A stretch of 64,000 nt of DNA, taken from Sandaracinus amylolyticus (GTDB lineage Bacteria > Myxococcota_A > Polyangia > Polyangiales > Sandaracinaceae). Where the stretch lies: the NCBI RefSeq assembly GCF_021631985.1, contig NZ_CP070225.1, positions 8,618,001 to 8,682,000 on the forward strand. The letters run 5' to 3'. The position numbers were made by a program, and so were the translations under genes. Positions 53,931-62,967 of the stretch are shown one piece after another. Within the stretch, counting starts at the first letter, position 1. Each line of letters begins with the position of its first letter. Below the pieces are notes generated by a model. That model made no database searches, was not told where the DNA came from, and saw only the letters and a program-made list of their open reading frames with translations.

Positions 53931-54728
53931 ATGTGCGGCATGATCCGACCAGCCCTCGTCGCGACCCTCGTTGCCGCGAGCATGCTCTTGGCTGCTTGCT
54001 ACCGCGCGCACGAGCGCCCGGCGCACGGCGACGGTTCGCCGGGCTCGATGGACGCCGGCGATGCTCCGCGCGACGCCGGCATCGATGCGTCGCTCGACGG
54101 CCCGCGAGACGCGTCGCTCGACGGCCCGCGAGACGCGTCGCTCGACGGCCTGCGAGACGCGTCGCTCGACGGCCCGCGAGACGCGTCGCTCGACGGCCCG
54201 CGAGACGCGTCGCTCGACGGATCGATGGATGGATCGCGCGACGCGTCGTTCGACGGATCGATGGATGGATCGCGTGACGCGTCGTTCGACGCGCCGGCAG
54301 ATGCATCGTTCGACGGGTCGGTCGATGCCGCTCCGGACGCCAGCTTCTGTGGCGAAGGCTTCGGCGTGTACACCGGCGCGCGATGCCGACCCGACACGAT
54401 GGCGTGCTTGCGCGGGTGCGGGAGCGACGACACATGCAAGGCCTGCTTCGACGCCGACCCGCAGTGTGTCGCGTGTCGCAATCACACGCTGTTGGAGTGC
54501 ATCGTGCGCGACGCGTGCGCGTCCGCATGGGCTCCTCTCGCGTGCTGCAAGAGCGCGCTGCCCGAGTGCGCGGAGTCGCGCGCCCTCGCGCTGTACGAGT
54601 GCGAGCCGGTCGATCCGCGATCGTGTTCGAGCGAGGGCGCTGCGCTCGATCAGTGCGTGCTGGCGAGCTCGCACGGTGATGTCGGGCGGGCCTGTGTAGA
54701 GGCGATGCATCGCAGCTGCGATCCGTGA
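53931..54728 (+). CDS. Repeat-bearing Cys-rich lipoprotein between recC and recB
   Basis: 265-residue predicted lipoprotein (263 or fewer if ATG 53940 is used); signal VAASMLLAAC. Residues about 35-140 consist of octapeptide repeats DASLDGPR (five 24-bp copies in tandem) followed by two 12-residue units (DGSMDGSRDASF), giving an acidic low-complexity stalk. The C-terminal 110 residues form a Cys-rich domain with about sixteen cysteines (CLRGCGSDDTCKACFDADPQ, CVACRNHTLLEC). It is an extracellular-type protein lying inside a DNA repair operon. Nothing in it suggests a role in repair. Confidence 0.8.
   Translation: MCGMIRPALVATLVAASMLLAACYRAHERPAHGDGSPGSMDAGDAPRDAGIDASLDGPRDASLDGPRDASLDGLRDASLDGPRDASLDGPRDASLDGSMDGSRDASFDGSMDGSRDASFDAPADASFDGSVDAAPDASFCGEGFGVYTGARCRPDTMACLRGCGSDDTCKACFDADPQCVACRNHTLLECIVRDACASAWAPLACCKSALPECAESRALALYECEPVDPRSCSSEGAALDQCVLASSHGDVGRACVEAMHRSCDP
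54087..54206 (+). repeat. Five tandem 24-bp repeats
   Basis: Units start at 54087, 54111, 54135, 54159 and 54183 (GCGTCGCTCGACGGCCCGCG plus AGAC). The third unit carries one substitution (GGCCTG for GGCCCG). They encode ASLDGPRD octapeptides. Two nearly identical 36-bp units (ATGGATGGATCGCG core) follow to about 54290. Such arrays are prone to copy-number change. Confidence 0.88.
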
Positions 54729-54768
54729 GCGAGATCGATCGCGCGCCGGGTGATACGTTCGCCCCCTC

Positions 54769-57700
54769 GTGGGCGAGCCGAACCTCGAACTGCTCTCCGA
54801 TCGTCCTGCGCTGCTCGATGCGCTGCGGCGCGCCGACGGGTCGCGTCCTCACGCCGTGATCGAGGCCTCGGCGGGCACCGGGAAGACCCACACGCTCGAG
54901 CACCTCGTCATCGATCTGCTGCGCGAGGGAACGCCGATCGAGCGCATCCTCGTCGTGACGTTCACCGAGAAGGCGACGCTCGAGATGCGGGCCCGCATCC
55001 GGGCCCGGATCGCGTCGCTGGTGAACGCGCTCTCGCCGATCGAGAACGAGCGACTTCGCGCCGCGCTCCTCGACTTCGATCGCGCACCGATCTCGACCAT
55101 CCACGCGTTCTGCCAGCGCGTGCTCGCGGAGCAGGCGTTCGCGAGCGGACGATTGTTGGAGCAGCAACGATTGGATCCGCGCGAGGCGTTCGCGAAGAGC
55201 TTCCGCGACGCGCTGCGCCGGGGCCTCGCCGCGAGCGCGCCCGAGCGCCCGCTGCTCGAGCAGGCGATCGCGGCGATGGGCGCGGCCAAGCTCGAGGACG
55301 TGCTGTGGCGCTGGTCGCTGGAGCGCGGCGAGGTGCGTCCTCGCTTCGACGCGGAGTCGCTGGTCGCGGCGATCGCGGCGATGCCCGATGCGGCGGAGCT
55401 CGAGGGCGCGCTCGGTCGCACGCTGCTGCACTCGGTCGGTCATCACGCGGTGCGCGCGCGGGCGCGCGAGACGTTCGCGACGCTCGCGCCCTTCGTGACC
55501 AAGGCGCGCGCCGCCGAGCCGGTCGACGCGTGGCTTCCGTCGCTGCTCGCGTGGGCGAACGAGGCGCCGAACCGGGCGGCCGAGCGCAACGTCGACTACC
55601 TCGCGATCCATCTCGGCGCGCATCCCGTGATCGGCGCCCACGTGCGCACGCTCGCGGCCCACGCGTCGAGCGCGCTGCCGGTGCTGATCGGGCGCGTGCT
55701 GCCGTCGATCGTGAAGCGGCTCGACGAGGACAAGCGCAAGAACGGGCGCTTCGACTTCGACGACATGCTGCGCCTGGTGCACGAGGCGCTGCACGGACCG
55801 CGCGGCGACGACGTCATGGCTGCGCTGCGCGCGCGCTATCGCTACGCGCTGGTCGACGAGTTCCAGGACACCGACCCGGTGCAGTGGGCGATCTTCCGCC
55901 GCGTCTTCTTCGATCGCGAAGATGGTGGCGCGCTGGTGCTGATCGGCGATCCCAAGCAGTCGATCTACGCGTTCCGCAGCGCCGACGTGCACACGTACCT
56001 CGGGGCGTGCGACGAGGTGGTCGCGGCGGGCGGCGTTCGGGTGCCGCTCGTCGACTGTTATCGCTCGACGCAGTCGATGATCGACGGGGTGAACCTCGTG
56101 CTGCGCGAGGGCTTCTTCACCGGACCGAATCGCTACGATCATCCGGTGCGCTGCGGTCGTCCCGCGCTGGTCGCCGAGGACGCGACGACGCCCGCGCCGA
56201 TCGTGCTGCTGCACCTGCACGCCGACGACGAGCTGCGCGCCAAGCCGATGCGCTTCGCGCTCGCGAACGCGATCGCCGACGAGATCGCGCGCCTGATCGA
56301 CGGCGGCATGCAGGTCACCGATCGCACCCGCGACGACGGCGCGCTCCGCGCGCTGCAGCCGAGCGACGTCTTCGTGCTCACCCGCACCGGCAAGGAAGCG
56401 CAGGAGGTCGCGGAGGCGCTGCGCCGCAAAGGGATCCCCCACGCGCTCTCCTCGCAAGAAGGGCTCTTCGACACCCGCGAGGCGCGCGACGTGCTCGACG
56501 TGCTGCGCGCGCTCGAAGATCCCGGCTCGCGCGCGCTGCGCCTCCGCGCGTGGATGACGCCCTTCTTCGCGGTGACCCAGGACGAGCTCGATGCGTGCCG
56601 CGCATTGCCGGGCGATCACCCATTCGCGCTACGCATCGCGCGCTGGACCCAGCTCGCGCGCGATCACCGCTTCGCCGCGCTGTTCCAAGCGATGCTCGAC
56701 GAGAGCGGTCTCGCGCGACGCCTGCTCTTCCTGCGCGAGGGCGAGCGCGAGCTGGTGAACTACCAGCACGTGCTCGAGATCCTCCTCGCGCGTGCGAGCC
56801 AAGGACGGCTCGCGCTGCGCGAGATCACCACCGAGCTCGGCGAGCTGGTCGACACCCGGCGCAAGGTCGCGGGCGACGACGAGGACGTGCAGCGCCTCGA
56901 GAGCGAGCGCGCCGCGGTGCAGCTCCTCACGATGCACAAGAGCAAGGGCCTCGAGGCCGAGGTCGTCTTCCTCTTCGGCGGCATGACCCAGCGGCCCGCG
57001 GGCGCCCACGAGCCCCACGTCTTCCACGAGAACGGCCAGCGCATCGCGTGGATCGGCGATCCCGGCGGAGATCTCGGCGCGCGGGTGCACGAAGAAGAAC
57101 GTCACGAGCACGAACGCCTGCTCTACGTCGCGCTCACCCGCGCGCGCTCGCGGCTCTACCTGCCGTACATCGGGCCCGCGCCCGCGCGCGACGCGCTGCC
57201 CGCCGGCACCGGCTCGACGTTCGCGCGGCTCGCCGGCGCGTATCGCGTGCTCGCCGATCGCCTGGTGCAGCTGGTCGATCGTGATGAGCTCGATCCCGCG
57301 CTCTTCGCGCGCTCGATGGTGAAGGTCACCGGCGCGCGCCGCCGCATCGCGATCCCCGCGCCGCTGCCCGCGATCGACGCGACCACGTCGATCTCGACGC
57401 TCACGATCCCCGCGCTCGATCCGCCCGAGCGGTTCACGACGCTGCGCGGTGCGGCCCGCGGCATCGAGGTCACGTCGTACACCCGCATGAAGGCGGGCCG
57501 CGCGCGCCTCGGTCTCGATCGCACCCACGACGATCAGACCGCGTGGATCGAAGAGCTCGCGAGCGATGCGACCGCCGCGGTGGTGCCGATCGAGGCCGAC
57601 GATCCGCTGCCCGCGGGCGCGGCGTTCGGCGTGTTCGTGCACGAGATCCTCGAGCACGCCGACGTCCAGCACGTGCTCGCGAGCGCGGATCGCGACGCGC

Positions 57701-58362
57701 TGCTCGCCCACGACGCGACGCGCGCGCTCTTCGAGGCATCGGCCGAGCGCAACGGCATCGATCCCCGGGTGATCCCGCCGAGCGCCGATCTCGTGCTGCG
57801 CGCGCTCAAGACCCCGATCCGCGCCGGCACGCTCGCGCTCCCCGAGGGCCTCGCGTCGCTCACCAAGACGGTCGCCGAGATGTCGTTCCTCCATCCGATC
57901 CCCGAGCGCGCGCACCCGCTCTTCGGCGACTGGCAGACCCCCGATCGCGCGCCGCTCACGATCGAGCGCGGCTTCGTGCGCGGTGTGATCGATCTGATCT
58001 TCGAGCACGCGGGCCGCATCTACGTGCTCGACTGGAAGACCGATCGACTGCCCACCTACGACGCGGCGTCGCTCGAGGCGCACGTCGCCGCGCACTACGA
58101 GATCCAGGCGCGCCTCTACGCGCTGGGCGTCGCGCGGATGCTGCGCATCGCGAGCGCGAGCGAGCACGACGCGCGCTTCGGCGGCATCGTCTACTGCTTC
58201 GTGCGCGGCATGAAGGCGGGCAAGCGCGGCCCCACCGAGGGCGTGACCTTCGCGCGACCGAGCTTCGACACGCTCGCGGAGTGGGATCGCGCGCTGCGCG
58301 ACGAGGACGCGCCGTGGGGTCATCCGCTTCCGCCTCGACCGCGCGTGGAGGCACGCTCGTGA
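54769..58362 (+). CDS. recB: Exodeoxyribonuclease V subunit RecB (beta)
   Basis: 1197-residue helicase-nuclease subunit. Helicase motifs are EASAGTGKTHTLEHL (Walker A, about residues 31-45), VVTFTEKATLEMRARI, STIHAFCQRVL, ALVDEFQDTDPVQW (Walker B, about 362-375), IGDPKQSIYAFRSAD, LLTMHKSKGLEAEVVFLFGG and RLLYVALTRARSRLYLP. The C-terminal nuclease domain keeps its catalytic set: FVRGVIDLIFEH (about 1070), VLDWKTDR (about 1088) and EIQARLYALG (about 1112). It is therefore an active-looking enzyme. The GTG start at 54769 gives the normal N-terminus. The stop overlaps recD's GTG (GTGA). Confidence 0.94.
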   Translation: MGEPNLELLSDRPALLDALRRADGSRPHAVIEASAGTGKTHTLEHLVIDLLREGTPIERILVVTFTEKATLEMRARIRARIASLVNALSPIENERLRAALLDFDRAPISTIHAFCQRVLAEQAFASGRLLEQQRLDPREAFAKSFRDALRRGLAASAPERPLLEQAIAAMGAAKLEDVLWRWSLERGEVRPRFDAESLVAAIAAMPDAAELEGALGRTLLHSVGHHAVRARARETFATLAPFVTKARAAEPVDAWLPSLLAWANEAPNRAAERNVDYLAIHLGAHPVIGAHVRTLAAHASSALPVLIGRVLPSIVKRLDEDKRKNGRFDFDDMLRLVHEALHGPRGDDVMAALRARYRYALVDEFQDTDPVQWAIFRRVFFDREDGGALVLIGDPKQSIYAFRSADVHTYLGACDEVVAAGGVRVPLVDCYRSTQSMIDGVNLVLREGFFTGPNRYDHPVRCGRPALVAEDATTPAPIVLLHLHADDELRAKPMRFALANAIADEIARLIDGGMQVTDRTRDDGALRALQPSDVFVLTRTGKEAQEVAEALRRKGIPHALSSQEGLFDTREARDVLDVLRALEDPGSRALRLRAWMTPFFAVTQDELDACRALPGDHPFALRIARWTQLARDHRFAALFQAMLDESGLARRLLFLREGERELVNYQHVLEILLARASQGRLALREITTELGELVDTRRKVAGDDEDVQRLESERAAVQLLTMHKSKGLEAEVVFLFGGMTQRPAGAHEPHVFHENGQRIAWIGDPGGDLGARVHEEERHEHERLLYVALTRARSRLYLPYIGPAPARDALPAGTGSTFARLAGAYRVLADRLVQLVDRDELDPALFARSMVKVTGARRRIAIPAPLPAIDATTSISTLTIPALDPPERFTTLRGAARGIEVTSYTRMKAGRARLGLDRTHDDQTAWIEELASDATAAVVPIEADDPLPAGAAFGVFVHEILEHADVQHVLASADRDALLAHDATRALFEASAERNGIDPRVIPPSADLVLRALKTPIRAGTLALPEGLASLTKTVAEMSFLHPIPERAHPLFGDWQTPDRAPLTIERGFVRGVIDLIFEHAGRIYVLDWKTDRLPTYDAASLEAHVAAHYEIQARLYALGVARMLRIASASEHDARFGGIVYCFVRGMKAGKRGPTEGVTFARPSFDTLAEWDRALRDEDAPWGHPLPPRPRVEARS

Positions 58363-60398
58363 CGCGTCCGCCGCTCACCCCGCTCGGCGCGGCGCGCCAC
58401 GCGATCGGCGCCGCGCCCGCCGGGGATCTCCCCGCGTTCCCCGAAGATCTCGCCGCGCTCGCGCGCAACGCCGATCTCGGCGAAGAACGTGTGCACGTCG
58501 CGTGGGAGCTGGTGCGCGCGGTGCCCCAGCTCGCGGCCGAAGATCAGCGCGCGCTCGTGGTGCTGCTCGTCCTGCTCTTCGAGGCGATCGCCCAGGGCTC
58601 GACGCGCCTGCCGATCTCGCCGAGCGATCGTGCGGTGCTGCGGGCACGGGCCGCCGCGCTCGGTCTCTCGCGCGCCGATCTCAAGCGCGCCGAGTCGTGC
58701 GCCGACACGATCCTGGTCGGGCTCGGCGGCAAGTCGACCGACACGCGCGGTCAGCTCTCGATGCTGTTCGCAGCGCCGGCCGGCGCGCGCTCGCCGTACG
58801 AGCCGCTGGTCGGTGAGCCCGGCGCGTATCGACCGGTGATCGTCGAGTCGGGCGCGCTGGTGCCGCAGCGTCTGAGCGCGACCGAGATGCGCCTCGCGTC
58901 GCGCCTGCTCGATCGTTCGCCCCCGAGCGCGCACCCCGATGCGATCGCGACCGCGCTGCGGGCCGTGCTCGCGAGCCCGGTGGTCGGCAAGCGCGGTCCG
59001 ATCGTGCTCACGAGCGAGCAGACCGCCGCGGTGCACGCCGCGCTCTCCGAGCCGGTCGCGGTGATCTCCGGTGGCCCCGGCACCGGCAAGACGTCGATCG
59101 TCGTCTCGATGCTGCGCGCGCTCGCGCGGCTCGAGGCGCCCGACGTCGCGGCGCGCCACGTCGCGCTCGCCGCGCCCACCGGCAAGGCCGCGGATCGCCT
59201 CGCGTCGTCGATCCGCGACGCGCTCGCAGCGTGTCGCGATCCGATCGACCTCGCGCTGCGCGACGCGCTCTCCGAGGCGCGCACGATCCATCGACTGCTC
59301 GGCTGGTCGCCCACCGAGGAGAAGTTCCGCCACGACGAGGACAGCCCGCTCGCCGAGCGCGTCGTGATCGTCGACGAAGCGTCGATGATCGATCTCGCGC
59401 TGATGGAGCGCCTCGTCGCCGCGCTGCGCCCCGAGGCGCGCCTCGTGCTGTTGGGCGACGCGGATCAGCTTCCCTCGGTCGAGCCCGGCGCCGTGCTCAG
59501 CGATCTCGTGGGCAGCGGCGGCGCGAGCACGATCACGATCACTCGGCTCACCCAGAGCCACCGCATGGACCCCCGCGATCCCGCGGGCTCGCACATCCTC
59601 GGCATCGCGCAGGCGGTGAACGCGGGCACCGCGCCGCGCGCCGAAGAAGGCCCGCTCGCGAAGGGCGTGATCCGCCGGGTGCGCGCGCCGAGCGATGCCG
59701 GCGACGGAGTCTCGATCCTCTCGCCGCGCGATGCCGGGGCGCGCGAGGCGCTGCTCTCGTGGTGGTACCGCGAGCGTGTGGTGGGCTCGGTCGATCGCAC
59801 CTTCGTGATCGACGCGCCCCACGATCACGCGCCGCTCGAGTCGCTCTTCGATCGCCTCGACGCATCGCGGCTGCTCTGCGTCACCCGCGGCCGCGCCACT
59901 GGTGCCGACGCGATCAACGCGTGGATGGGCGCGCGCCTCGCCCGCGAGCGACGCCTGCCCGTCGGTCCGCTGCTGCTCGTCGGCGAGCCGGTGATGGTCG
60001 TGCGCAACGACTACGATCGCGGCCTCTTCAACGGCGATCAGGGTCTCGTGCTGTGGGTCGCGGAGCGCGCCGGCGCGAGCGCGCGACCTTCGCTCGTGGT
60101 GCGACGCGGTGAGCGTTTCGTCGCGTTCCCGCTCGAGACGGTGCGCCCGCTGCTCGAGCGCGCCTATGCGACCACGGTGCACAAGGCGCAGGGCTCGGAG
60201 CACGACGCGGTCGCGCTCATCGTGCCCGACGAAGACGTGCCGCGCCTGCTCACGCGCGAGATCGTCTACACCGCGATCACACGCGCCCGTCGCTCGGTGC
60301 TGCTCGTCGGATCGGCCGATCTCCTCGCACGCGCGATCGCGCGCCCGACTGCCCGAACGACCGGTCTCGGTGCGAAGCTTCGTTCGCGCAGTGCGTGA
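58359..60398 (+). CDS. recD: Exodeoxyribonuclease V subunit RecD (alpha)
   Basis: 679-residue 5'-3' DNA helicase subunit of RecBCD. After a 200-residue N-terminal domain that interfaces with RecC, the SF1B motifs follow: ISGGPGTGKTSIVV (Walker A, about 237-250), AAPTGKAADRL (Ia), VIVDEASMIDLALMERL (Walker B, about 340), LLGDADQLPSVEPGAVL (III), LTQSHRMD (IV), GDQGLVLW and the late TTVHKAQGSEHDAVALIVPD with YTAITRARRSVLLVG (V and VI). All motifs look intact. The four-base overlap with recB (GTGA) shows coupling. The desaturase gene begins 104 bases downstream. Confidence 0.94.
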   Translation: MTRPPLTPLGAARHAIGAAPAGDLPAFPEDLAALARNADLGEERVHVAWELVRAVPQLAAEDQRALVVLLVLLFEAIAQGSTRLPISPSDRAVLRARAAALGLSRADLKRAESCADTILVGLGGKSTDTRGQLSMLFAAPAGARSPYEPLVGEPGAYRPVIVESGALVPQRLSATEMRLASRLLDRSPPSAHPDAIATALRAVLASPVVGKRGPIVLTSEQTAAVHAALSEPVAVISGGPGTGKTSIVVSMLRALARLEAPDVAARHVALAAPTGKAADRLASSIRDALAACRDPIDLALRDALSEARTIHRLLGWSPTEEKFRHDEDSPLAERVVIVDEASMIDLALMERLVAALRPEARLVLLGDADQLPSVEPGAVLSDLVGSGGASTITITRLTQSHRMDPRDPAGSHILGIAQAVNAGTAPRAEEGPLAKGVIRRVRAPSDAGDGVSILSPRDAGAREALLSWWYRERVVGSVDRTFVIDAPHDHAPLESLFDRLDASRLLCVTRGRATGADAINAWMGARLARERRLPVGPLLLVGEPVMVVRNDYDRGLFNGDQGLVLWVAERAGASARPSLVVRRGERFVAFPLETVRPLLERAYATTVHKAQGSEHDAVALIVPDEDVPRLLTREIVYTAITRARRSVLLVGSADLLARAIARPTARTTGLGAKLRSRSA

Positions 60399-60502
60399 AT
60401 TCCTACGCAGTGACGACCCTCTCGGCCGCCCCGCGGATCGTGGACAGATGCGAGCAGCCGCCTCAGACTCCGCGGCGGCCGAACGAGAGAGGGACTGCTC
60501 GG

Positions 60503-61483
60503 ATGCTTCGTTACAAGGCCGACAGGCGCACCATCGGGTTCGTCGCGACGTACTTCGCGCTCGTCGCGCTCCCCTTCGCCGTCGATCTCCCGTGGTGGGC
60601 CGCGGTGCCGCTCGTCGTGGCGCTCTGCCTGCTCTCGTTCTTCTGCGCGGTCGCGACGCACAACACCGTGCACACGCCGGTGTTCAAGAAGCGCTCGCTG
60701 AACCGCCTGTTCCAGGTGGCGCTCTCGCTGACGTACGGGCACCCGGTCTCGATGTTCGTGCCCGGGCACAACCTCAGCCACCACAAGTACCTTCAGACCC
60801 CGAAGGACCGGATGCGCACCGAGAAGCTGCGCTTCCGCTGGAACCTGCTGAATCAGCTCTTCTTCATGTTCGTGATCGGCGGCGCGATCTTCAAGGACAA
60901 CGCCGAGTACGTCGCGCTCATGAAGGCGAAGCGCTCGCCCTGGTACCGCCAGTTCCTCCTCGAGGCCGGCGTGTACGTCGCGTTCCTCGTGGGCACGCTC
61001 GCGCTCTCGATCTGGATGGATGGCTTCCCCTGGCGCTTCCTGGTGTTCGTGGTGCTCCCGCACCAGTACGCCGCGTGGGGGATCATGGGCGTGAACTTCG
61101 TGCAGCACGACGGCTGCGACGTGGGGCACCCCTACAACCACAGCCGCAACTTCACGAGCAAGATCGAGAACTGGTTCACGTTCAACAACGGCTATCACGG
61201 GATCCACCACGAGCACCCCGCGCTGCACTGGTCGCTCGCGCCCGAGGCGCACGCGAAGGAGTACGCGCCGCACATCGATCCCCGCCTCGATCAGCCGTCG
61301 ATCCTGCTCTACGCGTGGCGCATGTACGTCTGGCCGGGCAAGCGCGTGCGCTACGACGGCGCGCCGGTGGTGCTCGGTCCCGTGGTGCCCGACGAGCCGT
61401 GGGTGAAGGCCGCAGTGAAGCAGGACGACGGCTCGACCGAGCTCGCCGGAGACGGCGAGCCCGAGTACGGCGCGGTCGCCTGA
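60503..61483 (+). CDS. Fatty acid desaturase-like membrane di-iron enzyme
   Basis: 326-residue membrane protein of the fatty acid desaturase/hydroxylase superfamily, which uses O2 and a di-iron centre. Histidine boxes are HNTVH (about residue 54), HNLSHHKY (about 91-98) and YHGIHHEHPALHW (about 232-244). Transmembrane helices lie at about 12-55, 112-135 and 155-200. The substrate is not clear; related proteins act on fatty acyl chains or carotenoid-like molecules. ATG 60503 places the first helix 10 residues in, with a GAGAGAGGG upstream. The frame is open to 60395 inside recD, but that extension is Pro/Arg-rich and unlikely to be translated. Confidence 0.88.
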   Translation: MLRYKADRRTIGFVATYFALVALPFAVDLPWWAAVPLVVALCLLSFFCAVATHNTVHTPVFKKRSLNRLFQVALSLTYGHPVSMFVPGHNLSHHKYLQTPKDRMRTEKLRFRWNLLNQLFFMFVIGGAIFKDNAEYVALMKAKRSPWYRQFLLEAGVYVAFLVGTLALSIWMDGFPWRFLVFVVLPHQYAAWGIMGVNFVQHDGCDVGHPYNHSRNFTSKIENWFTFNNGYHGIHHEHPALHWSLAPEAHAKEYAPHIDPRLDQPSILLYAWRMYVWPGKRVRYDGAPVVLGPVVPDEPWVKAAVKQDDGSTELAGDGEPEYGAVA

Positions 61484-61518
61484 CGCGCGAGGGCATACCG
61501 CCTGCTCCGTGCGGCGGT

Positions 61519-62460
61519 ATGCGAGCCATCCGCATCCATCGATTCGGCGGCATCGACGCGATGGCGCTCGAGGACGTGCCGATCCCGACGCCCGGCGAGG
61601 GCGAGGTCCTGGTGCGCGTCGCCGCGGCCGGCGTCGGCCCGTGGGACGTATTGGTACGCACCGGCCAGAGCGTGCTCGGGCAGGAGCTGCCGCTCACGCC
61701 GGGCTCGGACATCTCGGGCGTGGTCGAGCGGGTGGGGCCGGGCGTGGAGGGGCTCGCGCCGGGCGACGAGGTCTACGGCGTGACCAACGGCCAGTTCACC
61801 GGTGGTTACGCGGAGCACGCGATCGCGCGCGCCTCGATGCTCGCGCCCAAGCCGGCGCGGCTCGGCCACGTCGAGGCCGTGGCGGTGCCGGTGGTCGCGG
61901 TGACCGCGTGGCAGATGCTCTTCGACCACGCGCACATCGAGCGCGGACAGCGCGTGCTGGTGCACGGCGGTGCGGGCAGCGTCGGCAGCTTCACCGTGCA
62001 GCTCGCGGCGCGCGCCGGCGCCCACGTGATCGCGACGGCATCGGCGCGGGATCACGAGTGGGTGAAGCGGCTCGGCGCGCGCGAGGTGATCGATCCGAGG
62101 ACGACGCGCTTCGAGGACGCAGCGCGCGACGTGGCGGTGGTGATCGACACCGTCGGCGGCGAGACGCTGGCGCGCTCGCTCGAGATGGTCGCGCCCGGCG
62201 GCATCGTGGTCTCCGCGGTGACCCAGCCCGACCCCGCGCGCGCGGCCGCGCGCGGCGTGCGCGGCGTGTACTTCATCGTGAAGGTGAACCGCGAGACGCT
62301 CTCGGAGCTCGCCGGGATGATCGATCGCGGCGAGCTCGAGGTGAGGGTCGGCGAGGTGCTCCCGCTCGCCGACGCGCGGACCGCCCACGAGATGCTCGCG
62401 GGCAAGCCGCATCACCCCGGGAAGATCGTGCTCACCACTGCGCCGGCTTCACCCGCGTAG
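61519..62460 (+). CDS. Zinc-free quinone oxidoreductase-like (MDR superfamily) enzyme
   Basis: 313-residue NADP(H)-dependent oxidoreductase of the medium-chain dehydrogenase superfamily, quinone oxidoreductase branch (no catalytic zinc Cys/His set). Marks are GEVLVRVAAAGVGPWDVLVR, PGSDISGVVERVGPGV, AVTAWQMLFDHAHIERGQRV and the nucleotide-binding VLVHGGAGSVGSFTVQLA (about residues 151-168; AxxGxxG variant). The complete reading from MRAIRIHRFGG to GKIVLT matches the family. The natural substrate is probably a quinone or enone. Its last 12 bases overlap the convergent FMN reductase gene. Confidence 0.93.
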   Translation: MRAIRIHRFGGIDAMALEDVPIPTPGEGEVLVRVAAAGVGPWDVLVRTGQSVLGQELPLTPGSDISGVVERVGPGVEGLAPGDEVYGVTNGQFTGGYAEHAIARASMLAPKPARLGHVEAVAVPVVAVTAWQMLFDHAHIERGQRVLVHGGAGSVGSFTVQLAARAGAHVIATASARDHEWVKRLGAREVIDPRTTRFEDAARDVAVVIDTVGGETLARSLEMVAPGGIVVSAVTQPDPARAAARGVRGVYFIVKVNRETLSELAGMIDRGELEVRVGEVLPLADARTAHEMLAGKPHHPGKIVLTTAPASPA

Positions 62461-62967
62461 CGCGAGCACGACGCGATCGAGCACCGGCGCGACGTCGGGA
62501 TCGCTCGCGAGCGCGCCCTCGTCGAGCGCCTTGCCCGCGAGCGGCACCGTCATCGCGGCGTCGACCACGATCGTCGCGCCCATCACCGTGAGCGACTCGA
62601 TCAGCGACTCGTGCGCGAGCTTCGCGCGGTTCGACGCGTTGAGCACGGCGACCGGCTTGCCATAGAGCTCGCCGCTGCCGACCAGCCAGTCGAGCGCGTT
62701 CTTGAGCACGCCGGGCACGCCGTGCGCGTACTCCGGCGTGGAGAAGAGCACCGCGTCGCACTCGCGCAGCGTCGCGCGCATCTGCTTCACCGAATCCGCC
62801 GCGTCGTCGCCTTCGACGTCGGGATCGAACCACGGCAATTCGCGGATTCCCTCGTAGAACGTGACGCGCACGTCGTGATCACGCGCGACGTGCGCCACCG
62901 CGCGGAGGAGCGCCGTCGTCGACGAGACCGCGCGTACGCTGCCGGAGATCGCGATCACGCGCTTCAT
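62449..62967 (-). CDS. NADPH-dependent FMN reductase
   Basis: 172-residue flavodoxin-fold enzyme that reduces FMN or other acceptors with NAD(P)H. Marks are ISGSVRAVSSTTALLRAVA (FMN phosphate loop, residues 7-25), LPWFDPDVE, and FSTPEYAHGVPGVLKNALDW (about 77-96), the conserved active-site helix of the family. Length and order match the family. ATG 62967 overlaps the stop of the upstream surface protein gene by four bases (ATGA). It converges with the quinone oxidoreductase-like gene, with 12 bases of overlap. Confidence 0.93.
   Translation of the reverse strand: MKRVIAISGSVRAVSSTTALLRAVAHVARDHDVRVTFYEGIRELPWFDPDVEGDDAADSVKQMRATLRECDAVLFSTPEYAHGVPGVLKNALDWLVGSGELYGKPVAVLNASNRAKLAHESLIESLTVMGATIVVDAAMTVPLAGKALDEGALASDPDVAPVLDRVVLALRG

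Noticed and set aside
54087-54290. 24-bp and 36-bp repeats as regulatory DNA
   Set aside because: Periods are multiples of three, substitutions mostly keep the amino acid pattern, and they lie inside an open lipoprotein gene, so protein-level repeats explain them.
50259-54710. A 1483-codon open frame on the minus strand
   Set aside because: Antisense to recC and the repeat lipoprotein; the translation is repetitive Arg/Ala/His sequence.
60395-60502. N-terminal extension of the desaturase overlapping recD by four bases
   Set aside because: A GTG at 60395 overlaps the recD stop and could indicate coupling, but the 36 added residues are Pro/Arg-rich and unlike the family, and ATG 60503 has a better ribosome site.
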